A stretch of DNA of 64,000 bases from Acidimicrobiia bacterium. GTDB taxonomy: Bacteria; Actinomycetota; Acidimicrobiia; Spongiisociales; Spongiisociaceae. The stretch is from positions 1 to 64,000 of the forward strand of contig WTGI01000067.1 in the NCBI GenBank assembly GCA_011523635.1, in the 5' to 3' direction. A program made the translations under genes and the position numbers. A model generated the notes under the pieces. It did no database searches. It saw only the letters and a list, made by a program, of their open reading frames with translations, and was not told where the DNA came from. Of this stretch, positions 7,136 through 15,739 are shown piece after piece (positions within the stretch are counted from its first letter, which is position 1; every line of letters starts with the position of its first letter).

Positions 7136-8935
7136 GTGGATGCGACGAGTCTGAAGCCAGACACCCGTGCGGCACTGTGGATGGGCGTTTCGGTGTTCTC
7201 GATGTCCTGGGTTCCCCTCGTGGTGGCCCTCGTCGGGGCGAGCGTTGGTCCGTTTGTATTTCAATTCTGGCTCAATTTGGTAATATCTATAGTCTGGTTC
7301 ATCTATCTGATGTGGACTTGCCCGAGCCTGATCAGGCGAAAAGACATATGGATTTGGATCATTCGCCGCGTTCTTACACGTGACGGCGTACGAGCAATGC
7401 TGAACGGATTCAATTCGGCGCTCTTTGTGTCGGCTACTCTGTTTCTCGACACTGCTTTAGTGACGGTTATTACCGGCGGTTGGCTTATCCTGTTCGTTGC
7501 TTATCAGAAACGACATGACACTCGGACGCGCTATAGAGTCATCGTCGTGCAAGACTGGTTGTTGATGGGTATGGCAATGGCAGGCATCGCGCTTGTTACG
7601 TTGTCACAGTCTGGCGGTATAACGACTGAGGGAGGTGGATGGAGGCTCTTATGGGGCCTTCTGTTGGCAGCGTCTACTGCCGTCTCCCTCTCTTGGATAT
7701 CGTTTAGGTTCCGACTAGGAATAGACCTATACCACAGCAAGTATACAGGAACGTCGGAGATGCGAGATGATCGAAAGGCCGAGCTAGCCTGCGTACTTGC
7801 TGTGTCTATAGTAACAAACTCCGCTGGTTTATTGAGTAGCCTTCTCATTGGCCTGACCTTCTTTCCTGGTTATAGGGGACCAGGTACATATTTGGGAGGG
7901 TTTGTATCAGCCACAATCATCTGGATAGTCCTTGTCGGGATAGTAAGTTCATTGGGAAATATCGCTTTCCGTTACGCGAACTTACAAACCAAGAATCTCG
8001 GTGTTAACACGATGCAGTATCTTCGTCCGGTTCTATCATTAGTATGGTTGGGGTCCTTTGCTACTGTGACCGTCTCCCGAACCGATTTCCTCTTGATCGG
8101 CGCCACTGCGGTGATCGCGGTCAACGTCCTCATCAACTTCCGGTCCGAGGAACGGACCGGTTTCAAGTGGCTCATCGTGAGTTTGCTCGGATTCGGGTTT
8201 GTCGTCTATATGCGCGACGAATGGTTCACTCACATTCCCGGATACGGATGGTTCCCAGCCTTCGGAGACTACTACGGGTTGTTGGGTGCGGGCGCAACTG
8301 TATTCGTTCTTATCCTGTCGTTCCGCACGTCACGTCTGAACCCTCGTACGATTGGTGAAGGACAGCAAGCCGACGCACTTTGGCGACAACTGGCTGGGCT
8401 TCCGGCAGACGGAGAGAACCGTATGACCATGCTGAACCACATTCGTACCATCGACACCACCAACGACGTCACCAGACTGACTGAGGCATACGAACACGTA
8501 AGGCATCAGATAGAGACGGCCGGATTAGCTCGTTCTGAGTCCGCGCGTCTGCAAGCCAACCTCGACACGTTGGTGAATAGCAGACAACGTGGCCGGAATA
8601 TCGCTGAACTGATAGTACTTGTCATGCTGGCGGTCGTAGTGGCGGGAATCGCAGTGTTCGCTCGCATCGAAGCGGAAGTATGGCCCACACTCCTAAACGA
8701 TGTACTCTCAATGCTGCTCGCATCGGTCGTGACCTTCATGACGATTCACCTGTTCGACCGGCGCTCCGAACGTGACAATCCCGTAATCACAGAAACCGGG
8801 TCGGTTCTGTTCCGTGACACCGCTCGCAGCGCGGAGCAGAACCCTAAGGTGGAACAAACGATCTCAATCGGGATAGGTGTCGCGATTGTCGGTGTGTACA
8901 TATACTTGATGACTATCAAGTGGCTACCGGTCTGA
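7136..8935 (+). CDS. EamA/DMT-like multi-spanning membrane protein with C-terminal extension
   Basis: An integral membrane protein of 599 aa, about twice the length of a usual EamA drug/metabolite transporter. The first ~330 residues hold about ten hydrophobic segments and a typical DMT end, with RYANLQTKNLGVNTMQYL then LRPVLSLVWLG. Two or three more helices follow. A soluble helical stretch (about residues 405-490) then leads into three further membrane segments at the C-terminus. Start is GTG with AGAGAGG upstream. Codon use is much more A/T-rich than in both neighbours, which suggests transfer. It stands alone with no co-oriented partner. Transported substrate is unknown; it could instead be a sensor or effector. 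Confidence 0.8.
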   Translation: MDATSLKPDTRAALWMGVSVFSMSWVPLVVALVGASVGPFVFQFWLNLVISIVWFIYLMWTCPSLIRRKDIWIWIIRRVLTRDGVRAMLNGFNSALFVSATLFLDTALVTVITGGWLILFVAYQKRHDTRTRYRVIVVQDWLLMGMAMAGIALVTLSQSGGITTEGGGWRLLWGLLLAASTAVSLSWISFRFRLGIDLYHSKYTGTSEMRDDRKAELACVLAVSIVTNSAGLLSSLLIGLTFFPGYRGPGTYLGGFVSATIIWIVLVGIVSSLGNIAFRYANLQTKNLGVNTMQYLRPVLSLVWLGSFATVTVSRTDFLLIGATAVIAVNVLINFRSEERTGFKWLIVSLLGFGFVVYMRDEWFTHIPGYGWFPAFGDYYGLLGAGATVFVLILSFRTSRLNPRTIGEGQQADALWRQLAGLPADGENRMTMLNHIRTIDTTNDVTRLTEAYEHVRHQIETAGLARSESARLQANLDTLVNSRQRGRNIAELIVLVMLAVVVAGIAVFARIEAEVWPTLLNDVLSMLLASVVTFMTIHLFDRRSERDNPVITETGSVLFRDTARSAEQNPKVEQTISIGIGVAIVGVYIYLMTIKWLPV

Positions 8936-8943
8936 TCCAATTG

Positions 8944-8966
8944 GGGCTGGGATATCCTGTCAGCCC
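8944..8966 (+). terminator. Possible hairpin terminator
   Basis: GGGCTG and CAGCCC (8944-8949 and 8961-8966) can pair around an 11-nt loop just 8 nt after the stop of the EamA-like gene. No U-run follows, so it may act as a 3' end stabiliser rather than a strong intrinsic terminator. Confidence 0.35.
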
Positions 8967-9077
8967 TCGCAGGATGTCGTTGCCCTGCCGGAGCGGATCA
9001 GGGGTGAGGACGCTTGCATGATGTGTCCGTATTGGCCCCCGCGAGGCGGACGAGCCTGATGCAGCGACCAGAACGGA

Positions 9078-9506
9078 CTAGCGACGGGTTTCTACCAACT
9101 CCACCAGCAGGCCGTCGAACTCGCGGGGATGGACGAATGCGATCATGGTGCCCATCCCGCCCGGGCGTGGCTGCTCGTCGATGAGTTGAACACCGAGGCT
9201 GCGGAGCCGCCGGAGATACTCCCCGAGATCCGGCACCTCGAAGGCGATATGGTGCAGCGCGGAGCCGCGCTTGTCCACAAACTTGCCGACCACCCCGGGT
9301 CCGGTCGCTTCCAGGGTCTGGACGAAGCCGTCCCCGACCGGGAGCATCCTCTCGGTGAATCCCGGTCCGCCTTCCTCGTGGCAGACGGGGACGCCAAGCA
9401 ACTCAGCGAACCGGTCGTGTGGAGCGGACGTCGGGGGGTGCGCGAAGGCGACGTGGTGGATCCTGAGCGGGGGTGGCCATGCGGAAGGGATCGGTTCGCG
9501 GGCCAT
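9078..9506 (-). CDS. VOC family protein, methylmalonyl-CoA epimerase-like
   Basis: A 142-aa vicinal-oxygen-chelate protein that probably interconverts the 2-epimers of methylmalonyl-CoA or a similar acyl-CoA. The metal-binding pattern of the epimerase is visible: His in RIHHVAFA, Gln in FVQTLEATG, His in ALHHIAFEV, and Glu near the end in LLVELVE. Start is ATG at 9506, sharing one base with the stop of the LLM gene (TAATG), so it is co-translated downstream of it. The mutase genes at 12787-14780 lie upstream in the same coupled array, which supports the assignment. Confidence 0.82.
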   Translation of the reverse strand: MAREPIPSAWPPPLRIHHVAFAHPPTSAPHDRFAELLGVPVCHEEGGPGFTERMLPVGDGFVQTLEATGPGVVGKFVDKRGSALHHIAFEVPDLGEYLRRLRSLGVQLIDEQPRPGGMGTMIAFVHPREFDGLLVELVETRR

Positions 9507-10489
9507 TACAGACGGGCGAAGACCCTGGAGAACGCCTCGATCGTCTCCCGGCGCCGGGAACCGAGCGGGAACACGGTCACCGAGTCCACTCCCAGATCGG
9601 CCAGGGTCCGGAGGTGGGCCAGCGCCTGGTCGCTGTCGCCGGCGAAGGCCATCTTCTCCACGAACCCCCGGGGCATGATCGAGGCCGCGGCCAGTGCCTC
9701 CTGGAACTCGCCTCCCGCGTAACGAACCTTGACGTCGGCCGAGATGGCGGGGTCCAGTCCGGCCAGCTCGCAGTAGACCGGCGCGGTCTGGGGGAACCAG
9801 GCCGCGATCGAGCGGGCGGCCTCCAAGGCGCCGGCGGGATCATCGTCGTCGATCGCTCCGTAGCCGAACACCGACACGTGGGGGCGGGACCGCCCTGCTC
9901 GTTCGGCGCCCCGGTCGATGTGCTCCAACCCGTAGGCGACTCCATCCCGGAACAGGCCGCCCAGGAAGATGACCCCGTCGGCTATCTCGCCGGCCAACTC
10001 GAGGGTCTTGGGCCCGCTCGCCGAGATGAACACCGGAATCCGGTAGGAGGCTTCGAACCGCAGGTGGGCGTCGTCCATCGTGAATCCCGCGCCCTCGTAG
10101 GTCACGTGTTCGCCGGCGAGGAGCCGGCGGATCACCTCGATCGACTGCCGCATCTCCAAGAGCCGGGCCGGCCGCAGGCCGAGCGAGCGGAGCGGACGGT
10201 CACCGGCGCCGATGCCGAGGACGGTCCTTCCGGGCGCCAGCTCCTCGAGGCTGGCCGCGTTGACGGCGACGATGCCGGGATGGCGGGTCTGCGGGTTGGT
10301 CACCGCGGTTCCCAGCACCATGCGGGTGGTCAACCTCGCGGCCAGGGTGAGGTGCATGTACGGGTTACGGGTGTGGAGGGAGGAGTCGGTGAGCCAGAGG
10401 TAGTCGTACCCGCACCGGTCCACCACCCGGACCATGTCCTCGAAAACGTGGGGAGGGTAACGACCCTGTAGGGCTACACCGGTCTGCAT
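9506..10489 (-). CDS. LLM-class (F420-type) oxidoreductase
   Basis: A luciferase-like TIM-barrel flavin or F420 oxidoreductase, 327 aa. Recognisable parts are GYDYLWLTDSSLH, PQTRHPGIVAVNAAS, the LGIGAGDRPLRSLGLRPA loop, and IPVFISASGPKTLELAGEIAD, which is the usual mer/F420-dependent pattern. It lies 4 bp after the M20 hydrolase gene and shares a base with the epimerase gene. The substrate is unknown. Its presence in an acyl-CoA and peptide-degrading array suggests it oxidises or reduces a pathway intermediate. F420 is a reasonable cofactor given the actinobacterial setting, but FMN cannot be excluded. Confidence 0.82.
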   Translation of the reverse strand: MQTGVALQGRYPPHVFEDMVRVVDRCGYDYLWLTDSSLHTRNPYMHLTLAARLTTRMVLGTAVTNPQTRHPGIVAVNAASLEELAPGRTVLGIGAGDRPLRSLGLRPARLLEMRQSIEVIRRLLAGEHVTYEGAGFTMDDAHLRFEASYRIPVFISASGPKTLELAGEIADGVIFLGGLFRDGVAYGLEHIDRGAERAGRSRPHVSVFGYGAIDDDDPAGALEAARSIAAWFPQTAPVYCELAGLDPAISADVKVRYAGGEFQEALAAASIMPRGFVEKMAFAGDSDQALAHLRTLADLGVDSVTVFPLGSRRRETIEAFSRVFARL

Positions 10490-10493
10490 ACGA

Positions 10494-11585
10494 TCATCCT
10501 GCCTTCCTGTCGTACCGGACGATGGTATCGGCCAGGGCGGCGAGCCCGGTTCCGATCGGCTCCGTCTCGATCCACTCCCCGGGGGTGTGCTCGCCGGATC
10601 CGAAGGTGATGCCGATAGTGACCGCCGGGATCCCGGCCGCGTAGGCCGCGTTGGCGTCGGTGCTGGCTGCGACGTGTTCCGGATCGATCCCGACGGCGGC
10701 CAGGGCCGCGTCGGCGGCCGCCACCAGGGGATGCGTCTCCGCGATCGATCCCGCCGGTCGCTTACCCAGTTCCTTGTAGGTGGTCGCCAGCTGTGTTCCA
10801 GAGTCCACCACGCGGCGCGCCGCGGAGTCGAGGTCGACCAGGACCGTCGGGTCGGCGGAGCGAATGTCCGTCCGAAGGGCGGCGCGGCGGGCGCGGGCGT
10901 TGATCGACTCGCCGCCCTCGATCTGCCCGACGTTGAGAGAAGACCGCGCTCGGGCCCTGGCGCCCGGTAGCAGGCCTTCCAGACTCACGATGATCCTCGC
11001 CAGGTCGTGGATGGCGCTGGGGGCGTCGGCGGCCTCCCAGGAATGCCCTCCCGGACCCTCGAGTTCGAGCAGCCAGCGGATCGATCCGACACCCACCGTC
11101 GCCACACGCCCGAGGTAGTTGCCCTCCAGGGCGATGAGAACGCCCATCCCGGCGGGAGGATGCCCCACGAGGTGAAGCGCTCCGGCGAGGTTGCCCAGGC
11201 CCTCCTCGGCGGTGGTGGCAGCTATCCACACGGGCCGCGACAGGTCCTTCGGAAGGAGGCGGTCGAGCAGAGATAGGGCTGCGACGGCCACGGTGTTGTC
11301 ACCGACCCCGATGCCGTAGAGCCGGCCGTCCCGCTGCTCGGTTCCATGTGGGATGTCCCGGCCGAAGACCGTGTCGAGGTGGGCGGCTACGAACGTTGCC
11401 GGACCTTCTCCCGTGCGGATTCGGGCGACAATATTCCCAACCCGGTCGACCTGCGGCCGCAGCCCGTCCGTGCGCCACCATCGGGCCACGACCGCCGCCC
11501 GGTCAGCCTCGTCGAGGGGAGGCGCCGGGACCGCCGCCAACTCGACGGTGCGGGCGAGGACGACCGCAGCTGCATCATCGGTCAT
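10494..11585 (-). CDS. M20 family metallohydrolase
   Basis: A 363-aa dizinc hydrolase of the M20 family (aminoacylase/ArgE/carboxypeptidase type). Metal ligands look intact: VAAHLDTVFG, YGIGVGDNT, the catalytic Glu pair in TTAEEGLGN, and a late His in GSGEHTPGEW. The lid domain contains GPGGHSWEA. I chose the ATG at 11585 because it overlaps the CoA-transferase stop (ATGA). Longer readings upstream run through that gene. It likely cleaves an N-acyl or peptide bond. It contrasts with the M20 homologue at 15736-16926, which lacks key residues. Confidence 0.84.
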   Translation of the reverse strand: MTDDAAAVVLARTVELAAVPAPPLDEADRAAVVARWWRTDGLRPQVDRVGNIVARIRTGEGPATFVAAHLDTVFGRDIPHGTEQRDGRLYGIGVGDNTVAVAALSLLDRLLPKDLSRPVWIAATTAEEGLGNLAGALHLVGHPPAGMGVLIALEGNYLGRVATVGVGSIRWLLELEGPGGHSWEAADAPSAIHDLARIIVSLEGLLPGARARARSSLNVGQIEGGESINARARRAALRTDIRSADPTVLVDLDSAARRVVDSGTQLATTYKELGKRPAGSIAETHPLVAAADAALAAVGIDPEHVAASTDANAAYAAGIPAVTIGITFGSGEHTPGEWIETEPIGTGLAALADTIVRYDRKAG

Positions 11586-12790
11586 CCCGGCTCGGCCGCC
11601 ATCCCGCCTGCGATGAGGGCATCGACGTAGGCCGGCTCCATTCCGGCCTGGAGGAGCGACTCCCGCGTGTGCTGGCCGAGCAGGGGTGCAGGCCCGGGGA
11701 TCGGCAGGGGTTCGCGGTCGATCCGGAGAGGGAGGCCGATCGCAGGGTAGGCGCCCGCCAAGTCGTGCACCAGCGTCTGCACCGAGCCGAGGGCCCGTGC
11801 CTGGGACCCGTCCAGCACCCCGCCGATGTCGTTGATACGGTCCGCGGGCACCTGAGCTTCTGCGAACAGGGCCAGCCACTCGGCGACGTCCTTACCGGTG
11901 GTGATCGACTCGATCTCGGCGGTCAGTTCATCACGAGCCGCCACCCGGGAGGCGTTATCGGCGAAGCGGGGGTCTTCCACCAGGTGCGCTGCGCCGAGCG
12001 TCTCGCAGAAACGCCGCCACAACGCCTCCGATCCGGCGCCGGCTGCCACGAAGTGCCCGTCGCGGGCGCGGAACGCTCCGTAGGGAGCGAAGGTGGGGGA
12101 GTGGCTGCCCAACAGGCCCGGCAGCTCGCCGTTCACGAGGTACGCCGTCGCTACCGTGGCCAGCGTGGCCAGCGAGAACTCGAGCAGCGACGTGGAGACC
12201 TGGCGCCCGAGGCCGGTTCGTTCCCGTTCGGCCAGCGCGGCGAGCACCCCGACGACGCAGGCGAGACCGGCGCCGATGTCGGTGACCGGGACCCCGATCT
12301 TGGCGGGGCCGGTGGATCGATGGCCGGTGACGCTCATCAGGCCGCCGGAGGCCTGGAGAATGAGATCGAACCCGCCCTTCCCGGCGTCGGGACCCACGTC
12401 CCCGAATCCGGAGACCGACCCGTAGACCAGGGAGGGGAAACGGGCGTGGACAGATGGGTAGTCGAGTCCGTACTTGGCGAGGCTGCCGGGCCGCCCGTTC
12501 TCCAGCAGGACATCCGCAGAGGCCAGCAGCGCATCCATCGCGGGGCGGGCATCCTCCGCCCGGAAGTCGAGAGCGACGCTCTTCTTGGCACTGTTGAGGG
12601 TCATGAACAGCACCGACTCGTCCCCCACGCGCGCCGTTCCCTGGTTCCGGTAGGGGTCGCCCCCGGCCGGGCCCTCGATCTTGAGAACCTCCGCGCCCAA
12701 GGTCGCCAGGATGAAGGAGGCGTATGCCCCCGAGACGAATCTGGTCAGGTCCACCACCCGGAGGCCGTCCAGCATGCCCCCTCCGCTCAC
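11582..12790 (-). CDS. CaiB/BaiF family CoA-transferase
   Basis: Type III CoA-transferase, 402 aa, moving CoA between carboxylic acids. N-terminal LDGLRVVDLTRFVSGAYAS and LGAEVLKIEGPAGGD are family hallmarks. The catalytic aspartate is probably the D in GVPVTDIGAG, aligned with Asp169 of formyl-CoA transferase, and ERERTGLGRQVSTSL follows it. It overlaps the mutase gene by 4 nt upstream and the M20 gene by 4 nt downstream. It may activate the substrate of the mutase with CoA, or move CoA from the product. Confidence 0.88.
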   Translation of the reverse strand: MSGGGMLDGLRVVDLTRFVSGAYASFILATLGAEVLKIEGPAGGDPYRNQGTARVGDESVLFMTLNSAKKSVALDFRAEDARPAMDALLASADVLLENGRPGSLAKYGLDYPSVHARFPSLVYGSVSGFGDVGPDAGKGGFDLILQASGGLMSVTGHRSTGPAKIGVPVTDIGAGLACVVGVLAALAERERTGLGRQVSTSLLEFSLATLATVATAYLVNGELPGLLGSHSPTFAPYGAFRARDGHFVAAGAGSEALWRRFCETLGAAHLVEDPRFADNASRVAARDELTAEIESITTGKDVAEWLALFAEAQVPADRINDIGGVLDGSQARALGSVQTLVHDLAGAYPAIGLPLRIDREPLPIPGPAPLLGQHTRESLLQAGMEPAYVDALIAGGMAAEPG

Positions 12791-14379
12791 CAGGGGCTCG
12801 GTTCCCGGAACTCGCCGAACTCGTCCCGCATCACGTCGCTCATCTCACCCAGCGTCACTCCGACCCTCGCGCAGTCCAAGATCGGGGGCATGGCGTTGGC
12901 TCCGCTGCGCAGAGCCTCCCGCAGGGCCGCGAGCGTCGTCCCGGCCGCCGGCTCGTCCCGGGCGGCCTTTCTCCGTTCCGTCCGAGCGATCTGGAGATCC
13001 CCGATCTCGGGATCCAGCGTGAACAGGCGGGGCTCATGCTGTGCCTGCGAGTCGTCCACGTAACGGTTCACGCCCACCCGAACCCTGGATCCGTCGGCGA
13101 TCTCCCGCTCCGTCCGGTAGGCCTCCGCCGCTATCCACCGCTGCGGTGTTCCCGACTCGAGTGCCTTGACCGCTCCTCCCAGTTCCTCGACGGCCGTCAT
13201 GACCTCGCGGGCCCGGCGCTCCACCTCGTCGGTGAGCGACTCGACGTAATAGGAACCCGCCAGGGCGTCGACCGTATCCGCGACCCCGGACTCGTGCGCC
13301 ACGATCTGCTGCGTCCGCAGGGACAGGGTGACGGCCTCCTCGGTGGGTAGTTCGTAGGCCTCGTCATAGCCCATCACGTGTATGGACTGGGCGCCCCCCA
13401 ACACCGCGCCCAGGCACTGGATAGTCGAGCGGATGATGTTGTTGAGCGGCTGCGCGGCGGTGAGGGTGGTTCCCGAGTTCCCGGAGAAGAAGCGAAGCCG
13501 TGCCGAGCGGGGGTCCTTGGCGCCGAAGCGGGTGGTGGCCGTGTCATGCCAGAGTCGCCGGGCCGCCCGCAGCTTGGCGACCTCCTCGAACAGGTTCATT
13601 GTGGTGGCGAAGTGGAATGAAAACCGGGGCGCGAAAGAGTCGAACGGGAGTCCTCGCGCCTCCAGTTCCTCGGCGTAGGCGATGGCGGATGACATGGTCA
13701 GGCCCAACTCCTGGACAGCATTGCATCCGGCCTCCCTGGCGTGATACCCGGTCACGGAGATCGGGTTGAAACGGGGCAGGTGTTCGGACGACCACTCGAC
13801 GATGTCCGCCACCAGCCGCATGGACGCTGCCGGCGGAAAGATGAAGGCCTTGCGGGCCAGGAACTCCTTGAGCAGATCGTTCTGGAGCGTCCCCGACAGG
13901 TCCGTATAGGACGCGCCCTGGCGTTCAGCCGTCACCAGGTAGAAGGCCAGGATGATCGGCGCCGTGGCATTGATGGTGAAGTTCACCGAGAGCTTGTCGA
14001 GGGGCAGACCTTCGAACAACCCCGCCATGTCGTCGGCGGTGTCGATGGCCACTCCCACCCGGCCGACCTCGGCGCGGGCCATGGGGTGCGAGGAGTCGTA
14101 GCCGAGTTGGGTCGGGAGGTCGAAGGCGACCGAGAGCGCGGTCTGGCCCTGTTCCAGCAGGAAGCGGAAGCGATCGTTGGCGTCCTCGGCGCTGCCGTAC
14201 CCGGCGAACTGGCGCATCGTCCAGAGGCGCCCCCGGTACATCGTCTCGTACGGCCCCCTGGTGAAGGGCGGGTGGCCCGGGAGACCCAGCTGTTCATCGG
14301 GCCGGAACCCCTCCAGATCGTCCTGCGTGTAGAGGGGAGCGACCGGGATGCCCGAGTCGGTACGGCGCTCGCCGGTCAT
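12787..14379 (-). CDS. Acyl-CoA mutase large subunit (methylmalonyl-CoA mutase-like, B12-less part)
   Basis: Substrate-binding TIM-barrel subunit of a split adenosylcobalamin-dependent mutase, 530 aa. Motifs include PFTRGPYETMYRGRLWTM, SVAFDLPTQLGYDS, SGTLQNDLLKEF (Gln166), PPAASMRLVADI (Arg188) and SVTGYHAREAG (His213). The residue after RQ is Phe58 (LWTMRQFAGYG), where methylmalonyl-CoA mutase has the carboxylate-contacting Tyr89. The equivalent of Arg207 is kept. The B12 subunit is encoded directly upstream with an ATGA overlap. The epimerase-like gene downstream favours a methylmalonyl-type reaction, but the Phe points to an altered substrate such as isobutyryl- or another branched acyl-CoA. 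Confidence 0.88.
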   Translation of the reverse strand: MTGERRTDSGIPVAPLYTQDDLEGFRPDEQLGLPGHPPFTRGPYETMYRGRLWTMRQFAGYGSAEDANDRFRFLLEQGQTALSVAFDLPTQLGYDSSHPMARAEVGRVGVAIDTADDMAGLFEGLPLDKLSVNFTINATAPIILAFYLVTAERQGASYTDLSGTLQNDLLKEFLARKAFIFPPAASMRLVADIVEWSSEHLPRFNPISVTGYHAREAGCNAVQELGLTMSSAIAYAEELEARGLPFDSFAPRFSFHFATTMNLFEEVAKLRAARRLWHDTATTRFGAKDPRSARLRFFSGNSGTTLTAAQPLNNIIRSTIQCLGAVLGGAQSIHVMGYDEAYELPTEEAVTLSLRTQQIVAHESGVADTVDALAGSYYVESLTDEVERRAREVMTAVEELGGAVKALESGTPQRWIAAEAYRTEREIADGSRVRVGVNRYVDDSQAQHEPRLFTLDPEIGDLQIARTERRKAARDEPAAGTTLAALREALRSGANAMPPILDCARVGVTLGEMSDVMRDEFGEFREPSPW

Positions 14380-14780
14380 GGCGCGACGGCCGCAGAGGCC
14401 TCGCGGAACATCCCGTCCACCACCTCATCCAGGGGGGATCCGACCGGAAAGACCCGGGAGATCCCGATCTCCCTCAGGGCGTCGGCGTCGGCCTCGGGAA
14501 TGGTCCCACCGATGACGATCGGAACGTCAGCAATGCCGGCCTTGCCTCGTTCCTCCACCAGTTGGCGGCCGAGGGCTAGGTGGGCTCCGGACAGCACCGA
14601 GATGCCGATCACGTCCGCGCTCTCCTCGATCGCCGCGGTGACAATCCGCTCCGGTGATTGCCGGAGGCCGAGAAAGATCACCTCGGCGCCGGCATCCCGG
14701 AGGGCCATCGCGATGACCTTCACGCCGCGGTCGTGGCCGTCGAGACCGGGCTTGGCCAGGAGGATCCGGGGCCTGCTCAT
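14376..14780 (-). CDS. Cobalamin-binding subunit of acyl-CoA mutase
   Basis: The small B12-binding subunit of the split mutase, 134 aa. The base-off cobalamin motif DxHxxG is present as GLDGHDRG, making His16 the cobalt ligand. The downstream SVLSGAH and VIGGTIPEADA segments are the usual nucleotide-tail contacts. ATG start overlaps the stop of the upstream hydrolase gene, and its own stop overlaps the large-subunit start, so stoichiometric coupled synthesis is likely. The length fits the independent B12 subunits seen in archaeal and actinobacterial mutases. Confidence 0.92.
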   Translation of the reverse strand: MSRPRILLAKPGLDGHDRGVKVIAMALRDAGAEVIFLGLRQSPERIVTAAIEESADVIGISVLSGAHLALGRQLVEERGKAGIADVPIVIGGTIPEADADALREIGISRVFPVGSPLDEVVDGMFREASAAVAP

Positions 14781-15739
14781 CCCGGCAACTCTCCATCGCT
14801 GATCACCACCTCGCCGTCGATCTCGAGTGTGGCGGCGGCCATCACGCAGTCCAGATGGGCGGTTGCGTCGACCGTCCCCCCGTAGGCGATGGAGTTGCCG
14901 AGGGCAATGTGGGCCGTCCCCAGCGCCGACTCGGTCTCCATGGGGACCCCGCAGATGGTTCCCAGCGGGTTGAGACCCATGGACACCTCGGCCAGGTTGC
15001 TCATCCGGTCGTCGTCACAGCGGGCGATCATCTCGAGGAGCCGGTTCCTGTGGGTGCCGTCGGTGCCCACCATCCGTCCGTTCTCGAAGTGCATCACGAC
15101 CGGCTCGGGGAGGGGTCCCCTGCCCATGAAGAGCAGGTCACCGTCGATCACGGCGGTTCCCGAGGTGGTCTCCTCGACCGGCGCGGTGCCGGCCTCGATG
15201 TCGGGCGGCGCCATGTACTGGCCGTCGGCCCTGGCTATCCCGTCCAGCACCCGCCCGGCCCGGTTCTCGATCGAGCCTTGCAGATCGGTCCCGGCCGGGC
15301 TGGTGAGCCTGAACCCGGAACCGCGGTCCCAAGCGGTTCCCACCTTGACGGCGACGGCGCGCTGGGAGTCGAAGTCGACGGTCAGGGGGCCACCGGAGCG
15401 GAAGGTGTCCAGCTCGACGCCGGGCATCGCCAGGTACCTGACCCCGGCCGCCGAGGCGCGCTGGCGGGCCCGGCTCGATCCGATGAATAGGCTGGTCAGC
15501 TCGATCGCGGCGCCGGCCGACAGGAGGGCGCCCGCCACGGCCCTGGGTGGCTCCGCGCCGGGTATGAAGGGCATGGGCATGGCGGCTATAACCGGGACGG
15601 CCCTCCGGGACGACACCCCCTCCACGAACCGGGCCACGACCTGCGCGTCTGTTCCCTCGTCGGTCAGCAGCAGCACTTCCTCGCCGGGCCGTACTCGCAG
15701 GCACGAGTCGAGCACGGTGTCGAAACCCGGGTACTTCAT
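14777..15739 (-). CDS. M29/NicX-like metal-dependent hydrolase or dioxygenase
   Basis: A 320-aa protein resembling the leucyl aminopeptidase (M29) / 2,5-dihydroxypyridine dioxygenase (NicX) fold. The N-terminus reads VLDSCLRVRPGEEVLLLTDE. The C-terminus holds the likely metal site, with GTAHIALGNSIAYGGTVD then AHLDCVM (His-x-Asp), followed by LEIDGEVVISDGEL. I chose the ATG at 15739 because it overlaps the upstream stop (ATGA); earlier in-frame starts read through the neighbour. Between two M20-type genes it may trim peptides, but the NicX relationship leaves open ring cleavage of a pyridine. The activity is not settled by sequence. Confidence 0.7.
   Translation of the reverse strand: MKYPGFDTVLDSCLRVRPGEEVLLLTDEGTDAQVVARFVEGVSSRRAVPVIAAMPMPFIPGAEPPRAVAGALLSAGAAIELTSLFIGSSRARQRASAAGVRYLAMPGVELDTFRSGGPLTVDFDSQRAVAVKVGTAWDRGSGFRLTSPAGTDLQGSIENRAGRVLDGIARADGQYMAPPDIEAGTAPVEETTSGTAVIDGDLLFMGRGPLPEPVVMHFENGRMVGTDGTHRNRLLEMIARCDDDRMSNLAEVSMGLNPLGTICGVPMETESALGTAHIALGNSIAYGGTVDATAHLDCVMAAATLEIDGEVVISDGELPG

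Noticed and set aside
11348-13063. Open frame of about 570 codons antisense to the CoA-transferase
   Set aside because: Third-position GC effect of the true minus-strand genes; no start site or family.
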